From Mucilaginibacter cryoferens (lineage in GTDB: Bacteria > Bacteroidota > Bacteroidia > Sphingobacteriales > Sphingobacteriaceae), in contig NZ_JACHCR010000009.1 of NCBI RefSeq assembly GCF_014205845.1, forward strand, positions 124,001 through 188,000: 64,000 bases of DNA, given 5' to 3'. The position numbers and the translations under genes are program-made. Under the pieces are notes generated by a model. The model was not told where the DNA came from, made no database searches, and worked only from the letters and a program-made list of their open reading frames with translations. This document shows, one piece after another, positions 44,693-54,213 of the stretch. Each line of letters begins with the position of its first letter. Within the stretch, counting starts at the first letter, position 1.

Positions 44693-44748
44693 TAATTGCA
44701 ATTATAACAGCATTTTAACGTTATCAACCCTTACAGTTTTAAATTCTG

Positions 44749-45924
44749 ATGAAGAAGATATTTTTTTTAATAACGGCACTATTCCCGGTAATAGCATTTG
44801 CTCAATCGGCTACCGAAACATTTATTATAAACGGCAAAATGGGTAATGTGAGCGCCCCGGCTAAAATTTACTTATCGTACCAGTTAGGTGCCAATAGCAT
44901 TATAGATTCGGCCGATATTGTTAATGGCGTGTTTAGTTTTAGGGGGAGCATGCTTAACCCTGTTAATGCTACCCTGGTTGTTGATTATAAAGGTTTAGGT
45001 ATTGAAAAGTTTACACAGCAGTATTCTGATGGTAGGGCGCTGTCAAAAAATGCCGATAATCTTAACTTTTTTATAGATAAAGGTCCCTTAACCATAACCA
45101 GTAAAGATTCTATCTCCAAAGCGCAGATTACCGGCTCGCAGCTTAATCTTGATAATGTGAAGCTACAGGATCAGCTAAGAAGCATCAATTTAAGAGCCGA
45201 AAGATTAATGGCAGAAGTTAAGGCAGCTACCCCCGAGCAGCAGAAATCGCCAACATTTCAAAGTAGCGTTCAGTCTAAATACAAAGCGCTGCAAACCTTG
45301 CAGAGCTATACTTTAAAAAGCTTTATAGGCGATAATCCAAACAGCTACCTTAGTCTGCTGGCTTTAAGCTCTGTAGGAGGGCCATCGCCAGATCCGGGTG
45401 AAATTGAGCCCATGTACAATTCGCTGTCAGAGTCGGTAAGAAACACAGAAGCCGGTAAGGTTTTAAAAGCACAGCTTGATGCGTTGAAGTTTACGGCAAT
45501 CGGCTCCATGGCGCCAGATTTTACCCAAGATGATGTAAATGGCACACCGGTTAAATTATCATCATTTAGAGGTAAATATGTGCTGTTGGATTTTTGGGCA
45601 TCATGGTGTGGCCCATGTCGCCAGGAAAACCCTAACGTGGTTCGCAACTATAATAAGTACAAAGCAAAAAACTTTACTGTGTTAGGCGTATCGTTGGATA
45701 AACCGGATAGCAGATCGGCCTGGCTTGATGCCATTAAAAACGATGGGCTGGAATGGACCCAGGTATCCGACCTTAAATTCTGGAACAATGCGGCTGCCGC
45801 GCTTTACTCTATTACTTCCATTCCGCAAAATTATTTGATCGGTCCCGATGGTAAGATCATCGCTAAAAACCTTCGCGGCGCAGATCTGGATGCCAAGTTG
45901 CAGGAATTGTTTGGGAAGATATAG
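44749..45924 (+). CDS. TlpA-like thiol-disulfide reductase with DUF4369-type N-terminus (copy 1)
   Basis: A 391-residue exported protein. The signal peptide covers 1-18 (…FPVIAFAQ). A beta-rich DUF4369-like domain (about 22-125, FIINGKMGNVSAPAKIYLSY) and a helical linker follow, then a thioredoxin domain from about 255. Redox motif WCGPC (C287, C290) lies in LDFWASWCGPCRQENPNVV. cis-Pro region TSIPQNYLIGPDGKII. The periplasmic role is to reduce or supply electrons to disulfides, for example in cytochrome c maturation. Copy 2 follows 92 bases later. Confidence 0.9.
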   Translation: MKKIFFLITALFPVIAFAQSATETFIINGKMGNVSAPAKIYLSYQLGANSIIDSADIVNGVFSFRGSMLNPVNATLVVDYKGLGIEKFTQQYSDGRALSKNADNLNFFIDKGPLTITSKDSISKAQITGSQLNLDNVKLQDQLRSINLRAERLMAEVKAATPEQQKSPTFQSSVQSKYKALQTLQSYTLKSFIGDNPNSYLSLLALSSVGGPSPDPGEIEPMYNSLSESVRNTEAGKVLKAQLDALKFTAIGSMAPDFTQDDVNGTPVKLSSFRGKYVLLDFWASWCGPCRQENPNVVRNYNKYKAKNFTVLGVSLDKPDSRSAWLDAIKNDGLEWTQVSDLKFWNNAAAALYSITSIPQNYLIGPDGKIIAKNLRGADLDAKLQELFGKI

Positions 45925-46016
45925 GTTGGTGAGTGATTGAAAATGTAAACAATTCAATCAACCTAATCTAACTCAATCAACTTATTATTATATTGCAATT
46001 GAAACTGCATCTCATT

Positions 46017-47150
46017 ATGAAAAAAATATTATTGTTAGCGTTAGCCGCGCTGCCGGCTATTACTTTTGCCCAGGATACCCAATATACCATACAAGGCAAA
46101 ATTGGCACATTCAATGCACCCGCCAAAGTGTATCTCGAATACAGGTTTCCAAAAGGTAAGCCCATTTATGATTCATGTATGCTTGTAAATGGCAAATTTA
46201 AGTTTACGGGGTCTGTTGGCGCAGCACCGTTGCCGGCTTATCTGTTGCTTAATACCAAAGGTCCCGGTAACGGAAACTCGACAGAAGACCGGGCAATTTA
46301 TCTTGAACCGGGCGTTATCAACTTTAATACTGCCGACAAGCTGGAGAACGCGAAGGTTGAAGGACCTAAAACAAACCAGGAGAACGAAAGATACATGTTG
46401 GCTCAAAAGGTTGTAAATGACGCTTACACCGCGCTCGAAGAAAAACAAAAGGCAGCTACTGATGAGCAAAAAGCATCGCCGGAGTTTATAAAAAAGGGAA
46501 AGGCTGATGAAAAGGCTATTGACCAGATGAGTGCTGCCATTGATAAGAAATTTATCCTGGAAAATCCAGATTCTTATATCAGCCTTAATGCTATTGAATC
46601 ATACGCTTACAGTGCCGATTATGTAGATATTAAGCCTTTATACGATGCCTTAACACCGGCCATTAAAAGTACCGAGGCGGGTAAGGCATTTGGCGAAAGG
46701 ATACTTAAATTAAAAGCAATAGCCTTAGGAGCCATAGCACCAGAAATTGCCGAACCCGATACCAGTGGTAAGATGTTTAATCTATCATCACTGCGCGGGC
46801 AATACGTTTTAATTGATTTTTGGGCATCGTGGTGTGGCCCCTGCCGCAGGGAAAACCCTAATGTGGTAAAAGCCTACAATCACTATAAAAACAATAAATT
46901 TACGGTTTTAGGTGTATCCTTAGATAAATCAACAGCTAAAGATAAATGGTTGGCGGCCATACGTAAAGATGGCCTTACCTGGAACCATATCTCCGACCTT
47001 AAATTCTGGGATAGCGAGGCAGCTACATTGTATGCCATCCGGGCCATCCCACAAAACTTTTTAATTGATCCCAATGGCAAAATCATCGCCAAAAACCTTC
47101 GCGGCGACGATCTGGAAGATAAGCTTGCCGAATTATTTGGGAAGATATAA
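46017..47150 (+). CDS. TlpA-like thiol-disulfide reductase (tandem copy 2)
   Basis: 377 residues from the ATG at 46017 (MKKILLLALAALPAITFAQ); the upstream ATG at 45993 would precede the signal peptide. Same layout as copy 1, with WCGPC at C273/C276. The thioredoxin halves are very similar (FTVLGVSLDK, SDLKFW, IPQNFLI, KIIAKNLRG-DL-KL-ELFGKI), while the N-terminal halves have diverged. A tandem duplication, with the sensor-like N-terminal domain evolving faster. Confidence 0.9.
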   Translation: MKKILLLALAALPAITFAQDTQYTIQGKIGTFNAPAKVYLEYRFPKGKPIYDSCMLVNGKFKFTGSVGAAPLPAYLLLNTKGPGNGNSTEDRAIYLEPGVINFNTADKLENAKVEGPKTNQENERYMLAQKVVNDAYTALEEKQKAATDEQKASPEFIKKGKADEKAIDQMSAAIDKKFILENPDSYISLNAIESYAYSADYVDIKPLYDALTPAIKSTEAGKAFGERILKLKAIALGAIAPEIAEPDTSGKMFNLSSLRGQYVLIDFWASWCGPCRRENPNVVKAYNHYKNNKFTVLGVSLDKSTAKDKWLAAIRKDGLTWNHISDLKFWDSEAATLYAIRAIPQNFLIDPNGKIIAKNLRGDDLEDKLAELFGKI

Positions 47151-47153
47151 TTT

Positions 47154-47222
47154 AGTGAGTGGTTGATTGGGTTATATTAGGTTGATTAAGTTAGCCTGAT
47201 CTAACCCAATCAGCCACTCACT
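47154..47222. repeat. Hairpin of AGTGAGTGG…TTGATTGGGTTA arms
   Basis: The arms at 47154-47174 and 47202-47222 pair at 20 of 21 positions. It lies between the convergent ends of the second TlpA copy and purD and could serve as a terminator for either. A degenerate version follows copy 1 (45925-45985). Confidence 0.6.
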
Positions 47223-47245
47223 TAATCAACCTAATCAACTTCTTC

Positions 47246-48520
47246 CTACAATAAATCAAACCCAATATCTTTTCTAAAGTACATGCCATCGTAGTAAATG
47301 CGGCTGGCATCGGCGGTTGCTTGTTGCAGGGCGTTAAACATGTTGTCCTGCAAAGTAGTTATCGCTAAAACACGACCGCCGGTGGTAATTACGTTGTCGC
47401 CATCGAGGCTGGTGCCTGCATGAAATACGATAGAGTCGCGCACGTTTTCGGTGCCGGTAATTACTTTGTTTTTAAGGTATTCGCCAGGGTAGCCGCCTGC
47501 TACCATTACAACGGTGGCCGCGGTTTTTGGTGAAATGATGAGCTCTTTTTCGTTCAGATTCCCTTCGGCTACGCCTTGCAGCAGGTCAACAAAGTCAGAA
47601 TCTATGCGGCGTATTACGCTTTCGGTTTCCGGGTCGCCCATGCGGCAGTTATATTCTATTACCCATGGTTCGCCATCTTTGTTCATCAGGCCAATAAATA
47701 TAAAGCCTTTATAAGGGATGTTGTCCTTTTTTAAACCTTCAACCGTAGGAATTATCACCAGGTCTTCTACCTTTTTCATGTAAGCGGCATCAGCAAACGG
47801 TACAGGCGAAATAGATCCCATACCACCCGTATTTAAGCCGGTGTCACCTTCGCCAATACGTTTATAGTCTTTAGCCTCGGGAAGTATTTTATAGTTGGTA
47901 CCATCGGTCATCACAAAAACAGATAACTCAATACCTTGCAAAAATTGTTCAATTACCACACTCGAGCTTGCATCGCCAAATTTGGCATCGGCCAGCATTG
48001 CGGTAAGTTCCAGTTGAGCTTCCTCTAAAGAGGTACAGATAAGTACTCCCTTACCCGCAGCCAATCCATCGGCCTTAAGTACTACCGGTAGGCCGGCAGT
48101 TGCCAGGTAAGTAATACCCTCCTGCAGGGTATCTTTAGTAAACGTTTTATAGGCTGCAGTAGGGATGTTGTGCCTTTGCATAAACTGTTTGCTAAAATCC
48201 TTGCTGCCTTCCATCTGGGCTGCCTCTGCCTGCGGCCCCACAACCGGTATGTTTTTCAGTTGCTCATCGGCCAAAAAGAAATCGTGGATGCCTTTTACCA
48301 AAGGCTCTTCGGGGCCTACCAGCACCAGGTTAATGTTGTTTTTTATAACCAGGGCCTTTATACCTTCAAAATCTGTAACCTTGATATTAACGGTGGTACC
48401 ATACTGATGCATACCGGCATTGCCGGGTGCAATAAAAAGCTTTTCACATTTTGGGCTTTGAGCAATTTTCCAGGCGAAGGCACTTTCCCTGCCGCCCGAA
48501 CCGAGGATGAGGATATTCAT
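47246..48520 (-). CDS. purD: Phosphoribosylamine-glycine ligase (GAR synthetase)
   Basis: A 424-residue ATP-grasp enzyme, second step of purine synthesis. The N-domain opens ILGSGGRESAFAWKIAQSP. GPEEPLVKGI and SKDFSKQFMQRHNIPTA precede the ATP-grasp core (LPVVLKADGLAAGKGVLIC). The metal/ATP-binding end is VIEYNCRMGDPETE. Length is normal. No other purine genes are nearby. Confidence 0.96.
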   Translation of the reverse strand: MNILILGSGGRESAFAWKIAQSPKCEKLFIAPGNAGMHQYGTTVNIKVTDFEGIKALVIKNNINLVLVGPEEPLVKGIHDFFLADEQLKNIPVVGPQAEAAQMEGSKDFSKQFMQRHNIPTAAYKTFTKDTLQEGITYLATAGLPVVLKADGLAAGKGVLICTSLEEAQLELTAMLADAKFGDASSSVVIEQFLQGIELSVFVMTDGTNYKILPEAKDYKRIGEGDTGLNTGGMGSISPVPFADAAYMKKVEDLVIIPTVEGLKKDNIPYKGFIFIGLMNKDGEPWVIEYNCRMGDPETESVIRRIDSDFVDLLQGVAEGNLNEKELIISPKTAATVVMVAGGYPGEYLKNKVITGTENVRDSIVFHAGTSLDGDNVITTGGRVLAITTLQDNMFNALQQATADASRIYYDGMYFRKDIGFDLL

Positions 48521-48719
48521 GGCGGCAAAGATAACTTTTTTTGAACGATGCAGGCGGCGTTTTTGAAAGCCTGGTTTTAATGCGGATGGGCGTTAAATGG
48601 TTGAGATGTTGCTTTTAAACAGGCTTTGTTTGCCCGGGTTTTATAAAAATTAAAAAATGCGGTAGCGTTTTATCTTAAAGCCACGTAATGGCTTTATATA
48701 TCAATTAGTAATTTATACT

Positions 48720-49436
48720 ATGAAGCAAATTTTTACCAGAAGGGCAGGCATGATCGGGATGATGTGTTTGCTTACCATTTTTTTAACCTCGTGTTTAAAA
48801 AATAATAATAACCAACACTATTATCCTGTACCGCAGGTTGCCCTGGTTTCGGCCATAAACGCCTCCCCGGATGCACAGCCGGTTGATTTTTTCCTGGATC
48901 AGAACAGGGGGAATAATTTCTCTATCAAAAGCGGCGAAAGCCTCGATTACATTAACGCCTATACCGGTAAACGTAATATTACCTTTTTTGTAGGCGGCAG
49001 CAGCCAAAAAATAGCTACAGATACCGCTACTTTCAGGGCTGGTAAACTTTACTCAGTATTTTTGGCAAACCTGGTAAGTACCCCAGATGTTTTGGTAATA
49101 GCCGATTCGGTTGGGGCCCCTGCAACAGGTAAATCGGGCATACGTTTTGTAAATTTAAGCACCGATAACCAGGCGGTAGACCTGGTTATTAAAGGCGGTG
49201 CCACACTGGCTTCGTCAAAAACTTACAAACAGTATTCGTCGTTTGCTACGGTTGCGGGCGGCAGCACTTATACTTTTGAAGTACACAAGGCTGGCACGGC
49301 TACGGTGTTGTATACGCTTACTGATGTGCCAATCAGAAACAGTACCCTAAACACCATTTGGATACAGGGACAAGCGGCCGCTACCGACACAAAAAAACTG
49401 AGCGCGCATAAACAGGAGAATGTATTTTATTATTAA
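48720..49436 (+). CDS. DUF4397-domain lipoprotein
   Basis: A 238-residue lipoprotein: signal segment with lipobox FLTSC (C25), Asn-rich linker (LKNNNNQHYY), then two beta-rich repeats of the DUF4397 kind (VSAINASPDAQPVDFFLDQ and IRFVNLSTDNQAVDLVIKGG). Function unknown; an outer-membrane binding or structural role is likely. It stands alone and is followed by a clear terminator. Confidence 0.85.
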   Translation: MKQIFTRRAGMIGMMCLLTIFLTSCLKNNNNQHYYPVPQVALVSAINASPDAQPVDFFLDQNRGNNFSIKSGESLDYINAYTGKRNITFFVGGSSQKIATDTATFRAGKLYSVFLANLVSTPDVLVIADSVGAPATGKSGIRFVNLSTDNQAVDLVIKGGATLASSKTYKQYSSFATVAGGSTYTFEVHKAGTATVLYTLTDVPIRNSTLNTIWIQGQAAATDTKKLSAHKQENVFYY

Positions 49437-49600
49437 GCGAAGCGCCGTAGTGGTTTTGCGATTAATATTTGCGTAAACAAAATTGATAAACTTATCTCCA
49501 GATCATCAACCAGTAATTATCGGTTGATGCCTGCGGGGGGCGAACCTTTGTGGTTGGTTTTGGGGTGAAGATTTAAGCGCAGCCACTATATAAAATGGGA

Positions 49601-49640
49601 AAGGATCAGTAAGGTTATTTCTGCTGATCCTTTTTTTTGC
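49601..49640 (+). terminator. Intrinsic terminator downstream of the DUF4397 gene
   Basis: A stem AAGGATCAG/CTGATCCTT (49601-49609, 49624-49632) is followed by at least six T residues. It lies about 165 bases past the stop codon. Confidence 0.75.
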
Positions 49641-49673
49641 GTTTAATGGCTGAGGAGCTTTCAAAACAAAAAA

Positions 49674-49694
49674 GCCCTGCATCAAATGCAGGGC
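49674..49694 (-). terminator. Terminator of dnaA
   Basis: A stem GCCCTGCAT/ATGCAGGGC with a 3-base loop. On the minus strand it is followed by TTTTTTGTTTTG. It lies 29 bases past the dnaA stop codon. Confidence 0.8.
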
Positions 49695-49722
49695 CCCATA
49701 GTAATATGATTAATAGGTTGGT

Positions 49723-51150
49723 TTATGACATTTTTAGTTTTTTCTGTATGTCGGCAACGTAGCCTTTAAATTTTTTATCGGTATCAATTAAATCTTCTAC
49801 AGTTTGGCAGGCATATATCACGGTAGAGTGATCGCGGCCGCCAAAGAAATGACCGATTGATTTTAATGAACTTTTGGTATGCGCTTTAGCAAGGTACATG
49901 GATATCTGGCGGGCCTGCACAATTTCGCGTTTGCGGGTTTGTGATTTCACCATTTCAATAGGTACTTCAAAGTACTCGCAAACCAGGCTTTGGATATACT
50001 CCATCGAAATTTCTTTAGATGAGTTTTTTACAAAGTTTTTCAACATTTGTTTAGCAAGGTTAAGGTCAATCTCCTTACGGTTAAGGGTTGATTGGGCCAG
50101 TAATGAAACCATTGCGCCTTCCAGCTCACGCACATTGTTATCAATGTTGTGGGCAACGTACTCAATTACATCGTTTGATAGTTCGATACCATCCTGGTAG
50201 ATCTTATTTTTAAGGATAGCCATACGGGTTTCCAGATCTGGGATCTGCAAATCGGCCGATAGGCCCCATTTAAATCTCGATAGTAATCTTTCTTCTAAAC
50301 CAGCCAGATCTTTAGGGGCTTTATCTGATGTAATGATCAGTTGCTTGCCGCTTTGGTGCAGGTGATTAAATATGTGGAAGAAGAAATCCTGTGTTTTTTC
50401 TTTACCGGCAAAGTTATGCACATCATCCATGATCAGTACATCAATGGCCTGGTAAAAGTTCACAAAATCGTTAATGTTATTATGTTTAAGCGCGTCTACA
50501 AATTGCTGTGTAAATTTTTCGCACGATACATAAAGTACCAGTTTATCGGGCAGTGAACGTTTTATCTCGTTACCGATGGCCTGTGCAAGGTGGGTTTTAC
50601 CCAAACCTACACCACCATATATCATTAAAGGATTAAATGAGGTACCACCTGGTTTTGCAGCTACAGCGTAGCCGGCAGAACGGGCCAAACGGTTACAATC
50701 GCCTTCAACAAAGTTTTCGAAGGTGTAGTTTCTGTTTAGTTGTGGATCTACGTTTAATTTTTTCAAGCCGGGTATTACAAAAGGATTTTTAATGTCCTTA
50801 TTGATTGAAATAGGTATCGGCATCGACTGATACTTTGACTCGGCTCCGTTTCCGTTCGAAGGCATATTTGTTGTATAGGGTTTACTTGATGATGATTGCT
50901 CAACAACAATATTATACTCTAAACGTCCTTCGTCGCCTAATTGTTTTTTAATTGTTTTGCGTAGTAACCCAACGTAATGCTCTTCAAGCCATTCGTAAAA
51001 AAACAAACTTGGTACTTGTATCGTCAAAACGCTTCCTTCCATTCTTAAGGCTTTTATCGGCTCGAACCAGGTTTTAAAGCTCTGGGCCGGTATGTTGTCC
51101 TTTATGATCTGAAGACAGCTATTCCAAACGTTAGTACAAGTTTTTTCCAT
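49723..51150 (-). CDS. dnaA: Chromosomal replication initiator protein DnaA
   Basis: A 475-residue initiator. Domain I (CTNVWNSCLQIIKDNIPAQSFKTWFEPI) sits at the N-terminus, then a variable linker with a Ser/Asn-rich stretch. The AAA+ core has Walker A GGVGLGKTHLAQ (about 179) and Walker B VLIMDDVHNF (about 241), plus ERLLSRFKWGL. The DNA-binding domain ends with the DnaA signature GGRDHSTVIYACQTV (about 436). Downstream of it there is no dnaN. Confidence 0.96.
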   Translation of the reverse strand: MEKTCTNVWNSCLQIIKDNIPAQSFKTWFEPIKALRMEGSVLTIQVPSLFFYEWLEEHYVGLLRKTIKKQLGDEGRLEYNIVVEQSSSSKPYTTNMPSNGNGAESKYQSMPIPISINKDIKNPFVIPGLKKLNVDPQLNRNYTFENFVEGDCNRLARSAGYAVAAKPGGTSFNPLMIYGGVGLGKTHLAQAIGNEIKRSLPDKLVLYVSCEKFTQQFVDALKHNNINDFVNFYQAIDVLIMDDVHNFAGKEKTQDFFFHIFNHLHQSGKQLIITSDKAPKDLAGLEERLLSRFKWGLSADLQIPDLETRMAILKNKIYQDGIELSNDVIEYVAHNIDNNVRELEGAMVSLLAQSTLNRKEIDLNLAKQMLKNFVKNSSKEISMEYIQSLVCEYFEVPIEMVKSQTRKREIVQARQISMYLAKAHTKSSLKSIGHFFGGRDHSTVIYACQTVEDLIDTDKKFKGYVADIQKKLKMS

Positions 51151-51584
51151 AGTATATATAAGTAATTATTTGATTTCCAACCCCTCAGCTAACAAGCGTT
51201 TGAGACTGTTACGGAACATCAAATGTTGGCAAAAAAAGGCGATAAAAAAATTAAATTTTCACTTTTTTAACATTTCCCAAGTTATCAACAAAAGCTGTTT
51301 TTTAATATAAAATTTGTATGTAGTGCATTGGTTCGTAATAAAAAACGCAATTCTATTATTTAAAAATTAATTTTTTTTCTTTTATCTAATTCGCTGAAAA
51401 TCCGTGAGAAATGTTCATTTATTGTACCTAATTATACGGCAAAAACGCGGCAATTGTTAAGCCATTTTAGCCATTATGGATACATTAATTTTAAAGCACT
51501 CATTTGGTGCTAAATAAAAATAAAAACTAATGTTTTCTTATTTGTGGCACGGTACACTCACTAAATCAAAGCCACAGCGTGATG
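51151..51584. other. 434-bp AT-rich region upstream of dnaA
   Basis: Very AT-rich, non-coding. One DnaA-box-like TTATCAACA (51282-51290) was found, without a cluster of boxes. It may carry the dnaA promoter and autoregulation, but I cannot support an origin of replication here. Confidence 0.45.
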
Positions 51585-53135
51585 CTAATACTCGCCAAAA
51601 ACGCTACGTAGCGTATCGGCTATTTCTCCCAAGGTAGCATAATTTTCAACCGAAGTTACTATAAAAGGCATTAAATTTTTAGTGTCCATCGCTGCTATTC
51701 TTAATAGTTGTAAAGATTTTTCAACAGCCAGGTTATCCCTCTTGTTTTTAAGTTTCGCAATTTTCTCAACCTGCATTTTGCGAATAGAATCATCAACCCT
51801 AAATACGTTTGATGGCGCATCTTCCTGCTGGGTAAATTTGTTTACACCAACCAATACTTTTTCGCCGCTTTCAATGTCGTTCTGGTATTGGTAGGCCGAT
51901 GCCGCTATCTCCTGTTGTATATAGTCTTGCTCAATGGCTTTAACCGCGCCGCCCATGGCATCTATCTTATCTATATATAACTGCGCGGCGGCTTCTATCT
52001 CGTTGGTAAGGGCCTCAATAAAGTACGAGCCGGCCAAAGGATCAACCGTATCGGTAACGCCGCTTTCAAAGGCGATGATCTGTTGAGTGCGTAAAGCTAT
52101 TTTTGCCGCCGCCTCGGTTGGCAGGGAAAGGGCCTCATCGTAACCATTGGTATGCAGCGATTGTGTGCCGCCCAGTACCGCGGCCAATGCCTGGTTACTC
52201 ACTCGTATAATATTATTAAGCGGCTGCTGCGCCGTTAAGGTCGATCCGCCGGTTTGGGTATGAAAGCGCAGCTTTTGCGCGCCGGCATCTGTTGCGCCCA
52301 GCTCTTTGGTAATATGTGCCCACATGCGCCGGGCTGCCCTAAATTTGGCTATCTCTTCAAAAAAATTATTGTGGCAGTTAAAAAAGAAGGAGAGGCGTTT
52401 GGCAAATACATTTATATCTAAGCCCTTCTCCAATGCTGCCTTTAAATAGGCCTTGCCATTGGCAAGTGTAAAGGCTAACTCCTGTACCGCCGTTGAACCT
52501 GCTTCGCGAATGTGGTACCCCGAGATTGAAATGGTATTCCATTTGGGTACTTCCTTGCTGCAATATTCAAATACATCGGTTATTAACCGCATAGATGGGG
52601 TAGGCGGGTATATATAGGTACCGCGTGCGGCGTACTCTTTTAGTATATCGTTTTGGATAGTGCCCGAGATCTGGCTCAGGTTGGCCCCTTGTTTTTTTGC
52701 CAGCGCAATGTACATCGCCAGTAAAATAGCGGCGGTGGCATTAATGGTCATACTGGTGGTGATATCCTTGAGCTGGATACCATCAAACAGTATCTCGATA
52801 TCTTCTAACGAATCGATAGCTACACCAACTTTGCCTACTTCGCCTTCAGATAGTTCGTGGTCGCTGTCGTAGCCTATTTGGGTAGGCAGATCGAAGGCTA
52901 CCGAAAGACCGGTTGTGCCCTGGCTCAATAAGTAATGATAGCGTTTGTTTGATTCTTCGGCTGTAGAAAATCCGGCATACTGGCGCATGGTCCAGGCTTT
53001 GCCCCGGTACATGTCTTTTTGGATGCCCCGGGTATAAGGAAACTCGCCCGGCAGCTCATCCATATCAGATGGCCCGGTGTAAACCTCCTTAATTTGGATG
53101 CCCGATGTGGTGCTGAATTTTTTAGCCATGGCCAT
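51585..53135 (-). CDS. Methylmalonyl-CoA mutase-type acyl-CoA mutase, catalytic barrel only
   Basis: A 516-residue protein covering the (beta/alpha)8 barrel of B12-dependent acyl-CoA mutases. Motifs: [66 protein letters not shown] and [15 protein letters not shown]. The RQYAGF Tyr is as in methylmalonyl-CoA mutase. There is no C-terminal cobalamin-binding domain (no DxHxxG), so it needs a separate B12 subunit, as in HcmA/IcmA, or is a MutA-like chain. The upstream gene overlaps by one base (TAATG), indicating coupling. The chaperone GTPase meaB is at 13215-14099. Confidence 0.88.
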   Translation of the reverse strand: MAMAKKFSTTSGIQIKEVYTGPSDMDELPGEFPYTRGIQKDMYRGKAWTMRQYAGFSTAEESNKRYHYLLSQGTTGLSVAFDLPTQIGYDSDHELSEGEVGKVGVAIDSLEDIEILFDGIQLKDITTSMTINATAAILLAMYIALAKKQGANLSQISGTIQNDILKEYAARGTYIYPPTPSMRLITDVFEYCSKEVPKWNTISISGYHIREAGSTAVQELAFTLANGKAYLKAALEKGLDINVFAKRLSFFFNCHNNFFEEIAKFRAARRMWAHITKELGATDAGAQKLRFHTQTGGSTLTAQQPLNNIIRVSNQALAAVLGGTQSLHTNGYDEALSLPTEAAAKIALRTQQIIAFESGVTDTVDPLAGSYFIEALTNEIEAAAQLYIDKIDAMGGAVKAIEQDYIQQEIAASAYQYQNDIESGEKVLVGVNKFTQQEDAPSNVFRVDDSIRKMQVEKIAKLKNKRDNLAVEKSLQLLRIAAMDTKNLMPFIVTSVENYATLGEIADTLRSVFGEY

Positions 53136-53665
53136 TAAAATAATTCTTCCAGATCTTGCCTTACCAGGTTAACGGCAATTTCATAAGGGTCGTCTTCCAT
53201 CTGGCTTAAATGAATGAGCACGGTTTTGCTTAAATCCATAGCTGTTGCACCATGGGGCAGGGCTTTTACCGCGTTGTTTACCAGGCTCAGGGTGTCGTCC
53301 TTTACCCTTTTCATTACCGCCCAAACGCGGCTGCTTACATAAATTTGCTGGGTAATGTTATGCTGAAACTCGGTGCGGATTTCGTTGGCCACAACAATAT
53401 GCAAATCAGTTGCCGATAGGCCGCCAACATTTAGGCGGATAAGCATATTGGATGGGTTAACACGTTCTATGAATAACACAACCCGCTCATAAGCCTGCAA
53501 ACGCAGTGGAAGTGTTTGTGTGCTTACGCTGCGTTTAAGCTCCAATAGTTGCACCTGGTTTTGCTTATCTAAATAAGGTTTAACAAGGTAAAAGGCTATC
53601 CACACCACGCCTGCGCCGGCAACGGTGAATTTTAAAATATCAAGTAAATACTGTGTTGTAAGCAT
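53135..53665 (-). CDS. Small membrane-anchored partner of the mutase gene (DUF7935-like)
   Basis: A 176-residue protein with one N-terminal transmembrane helix (about 9-28, [19 protein letters not shown]) and a helical cytoplasmic body ([50 protein letters not shown]). Its stop overlaps the ATG of the mutase by one base. I recall this family (DUF7935) as a Bacteroidota gene often placed before the mutase. Function unknown; it may recruit the mutase to the membrane, which is inference. Confidence 0.7.
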   Translation of the reverse strand: MLTTQYLLDILKFTVAGAGVVWIAFYLVKPYLDKQNQVQLLELKRSVSTQTLPLRLQAYERVVLFIERVNPSNMLIRLNVGGLSATDLHIVVANEIRTEFQHNITQQIYVSSRVWAVMKRVKDDTLSLVNNAVKALPHGATAMDLSKTVLIHLSQMEDDPYEIAVNLVRQDLEELF

Positions 53666-53729
53666 GTTTATAAAAATGTTATGCGGAGGTCATAAAATGG
53701 CCCTGGATGTAAAAATCCACATTTTACCT

Positions 53730-53737
53730 TATATTTG
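53730..53737 (+). promoter_or_regulatory. -7 element TATATTTG upstream of the IscA-like gene
   Basis: An exact TAnnTTTG 21 bases before the ATG, implying a leader of about 14 bases. No strong -33 TTTG is visible. Confidence 0.4.
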
Positions 53738-53757
53738 TATAGTTAAATAAAAATAAG

Positions 53758-54105
53758 ATGAGTACTGCTGTTGAAATTTTGCCGGTATCATTTACGCCGG
53801 GAGCCGTGAAAGAACTTTTTAAATTGAAAGATCAGCAAGAGATAAGCGACGAGTTTGGCTTACGTGTTGGTGTTGAAGGTGGTGGTTGCTCTGGCATGAG
53901 CTACGTTTTAGGGTTCGACCAGAAAAAAGATGGCGACCAGGAGTTTATCATCGATGGTATAAAAGTGTTTATGCACAAAGCCCACGGCATGTACCTGATG
54001 GGGATGCAGATTGATTTTCAGGATGGCTTAAACGCCCGCGGTTTTACATTTAATAATCCCAACGCGGCAAGCAGCTGTGGTTGCGGTACATCGTTCTCGG
54101 TATAG
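53758..54105 (+). CDS. HesB/IscA-type iron-sulfur assembly protein
   Basis: A 115-residue A-type carrier protein. The three conserved cysteines are present: C44 in GGGCSGMSY and C107/C109 in SSCGCGTSF. They hold an Fe-S cluster for transfer to apoproteins. Whether it is IscA, SufA or ErpA cannot be told from context, since no suf or isc genes are adjacent. It is divergent from the mutase operon and has its own terminator. Confidence 0.93.
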   Translation: MSTAVEILPVSFTPGAVKELFKLKDQQEISDEFGLRVGVEGGGCSGMSYVLGFDQKKDGDQEFIIDGIKVFMHKAHGMYLMGMQIDFQDGLNARGFTFNNPNAASSCGCGTSFSV

Positions 54106-54180
54106 TTTTTTGGATTAAAGATAACAGGATCAAAGAACAAGGATTTAATCATCTGAGTTTTGATCGTTCTTAAAAATATA

Positions 54181-54206
54181 GGCAGCCCTTGCAGGTTGCC
54201 TTTTTT
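54181..54206 (+). terminator. Terminator of the IscA-like gene
   Basis: A stem GGCAGCC/GGTTGCC with one G-T pair and a 6-base loop is followed by TTTTTT. It sits between two convergent genes. Confidence 0.75.
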
Positions 54207-54213
54207 ATTGAGT

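Noticed and set aside
51151..51584. Origin of replication upstream of dnaA
   Set aside because: Only one DnaA-box-like sequence (TTATCAACA) was found and no box cluster or adjacent dnaN. AT-richness alone is not enough.
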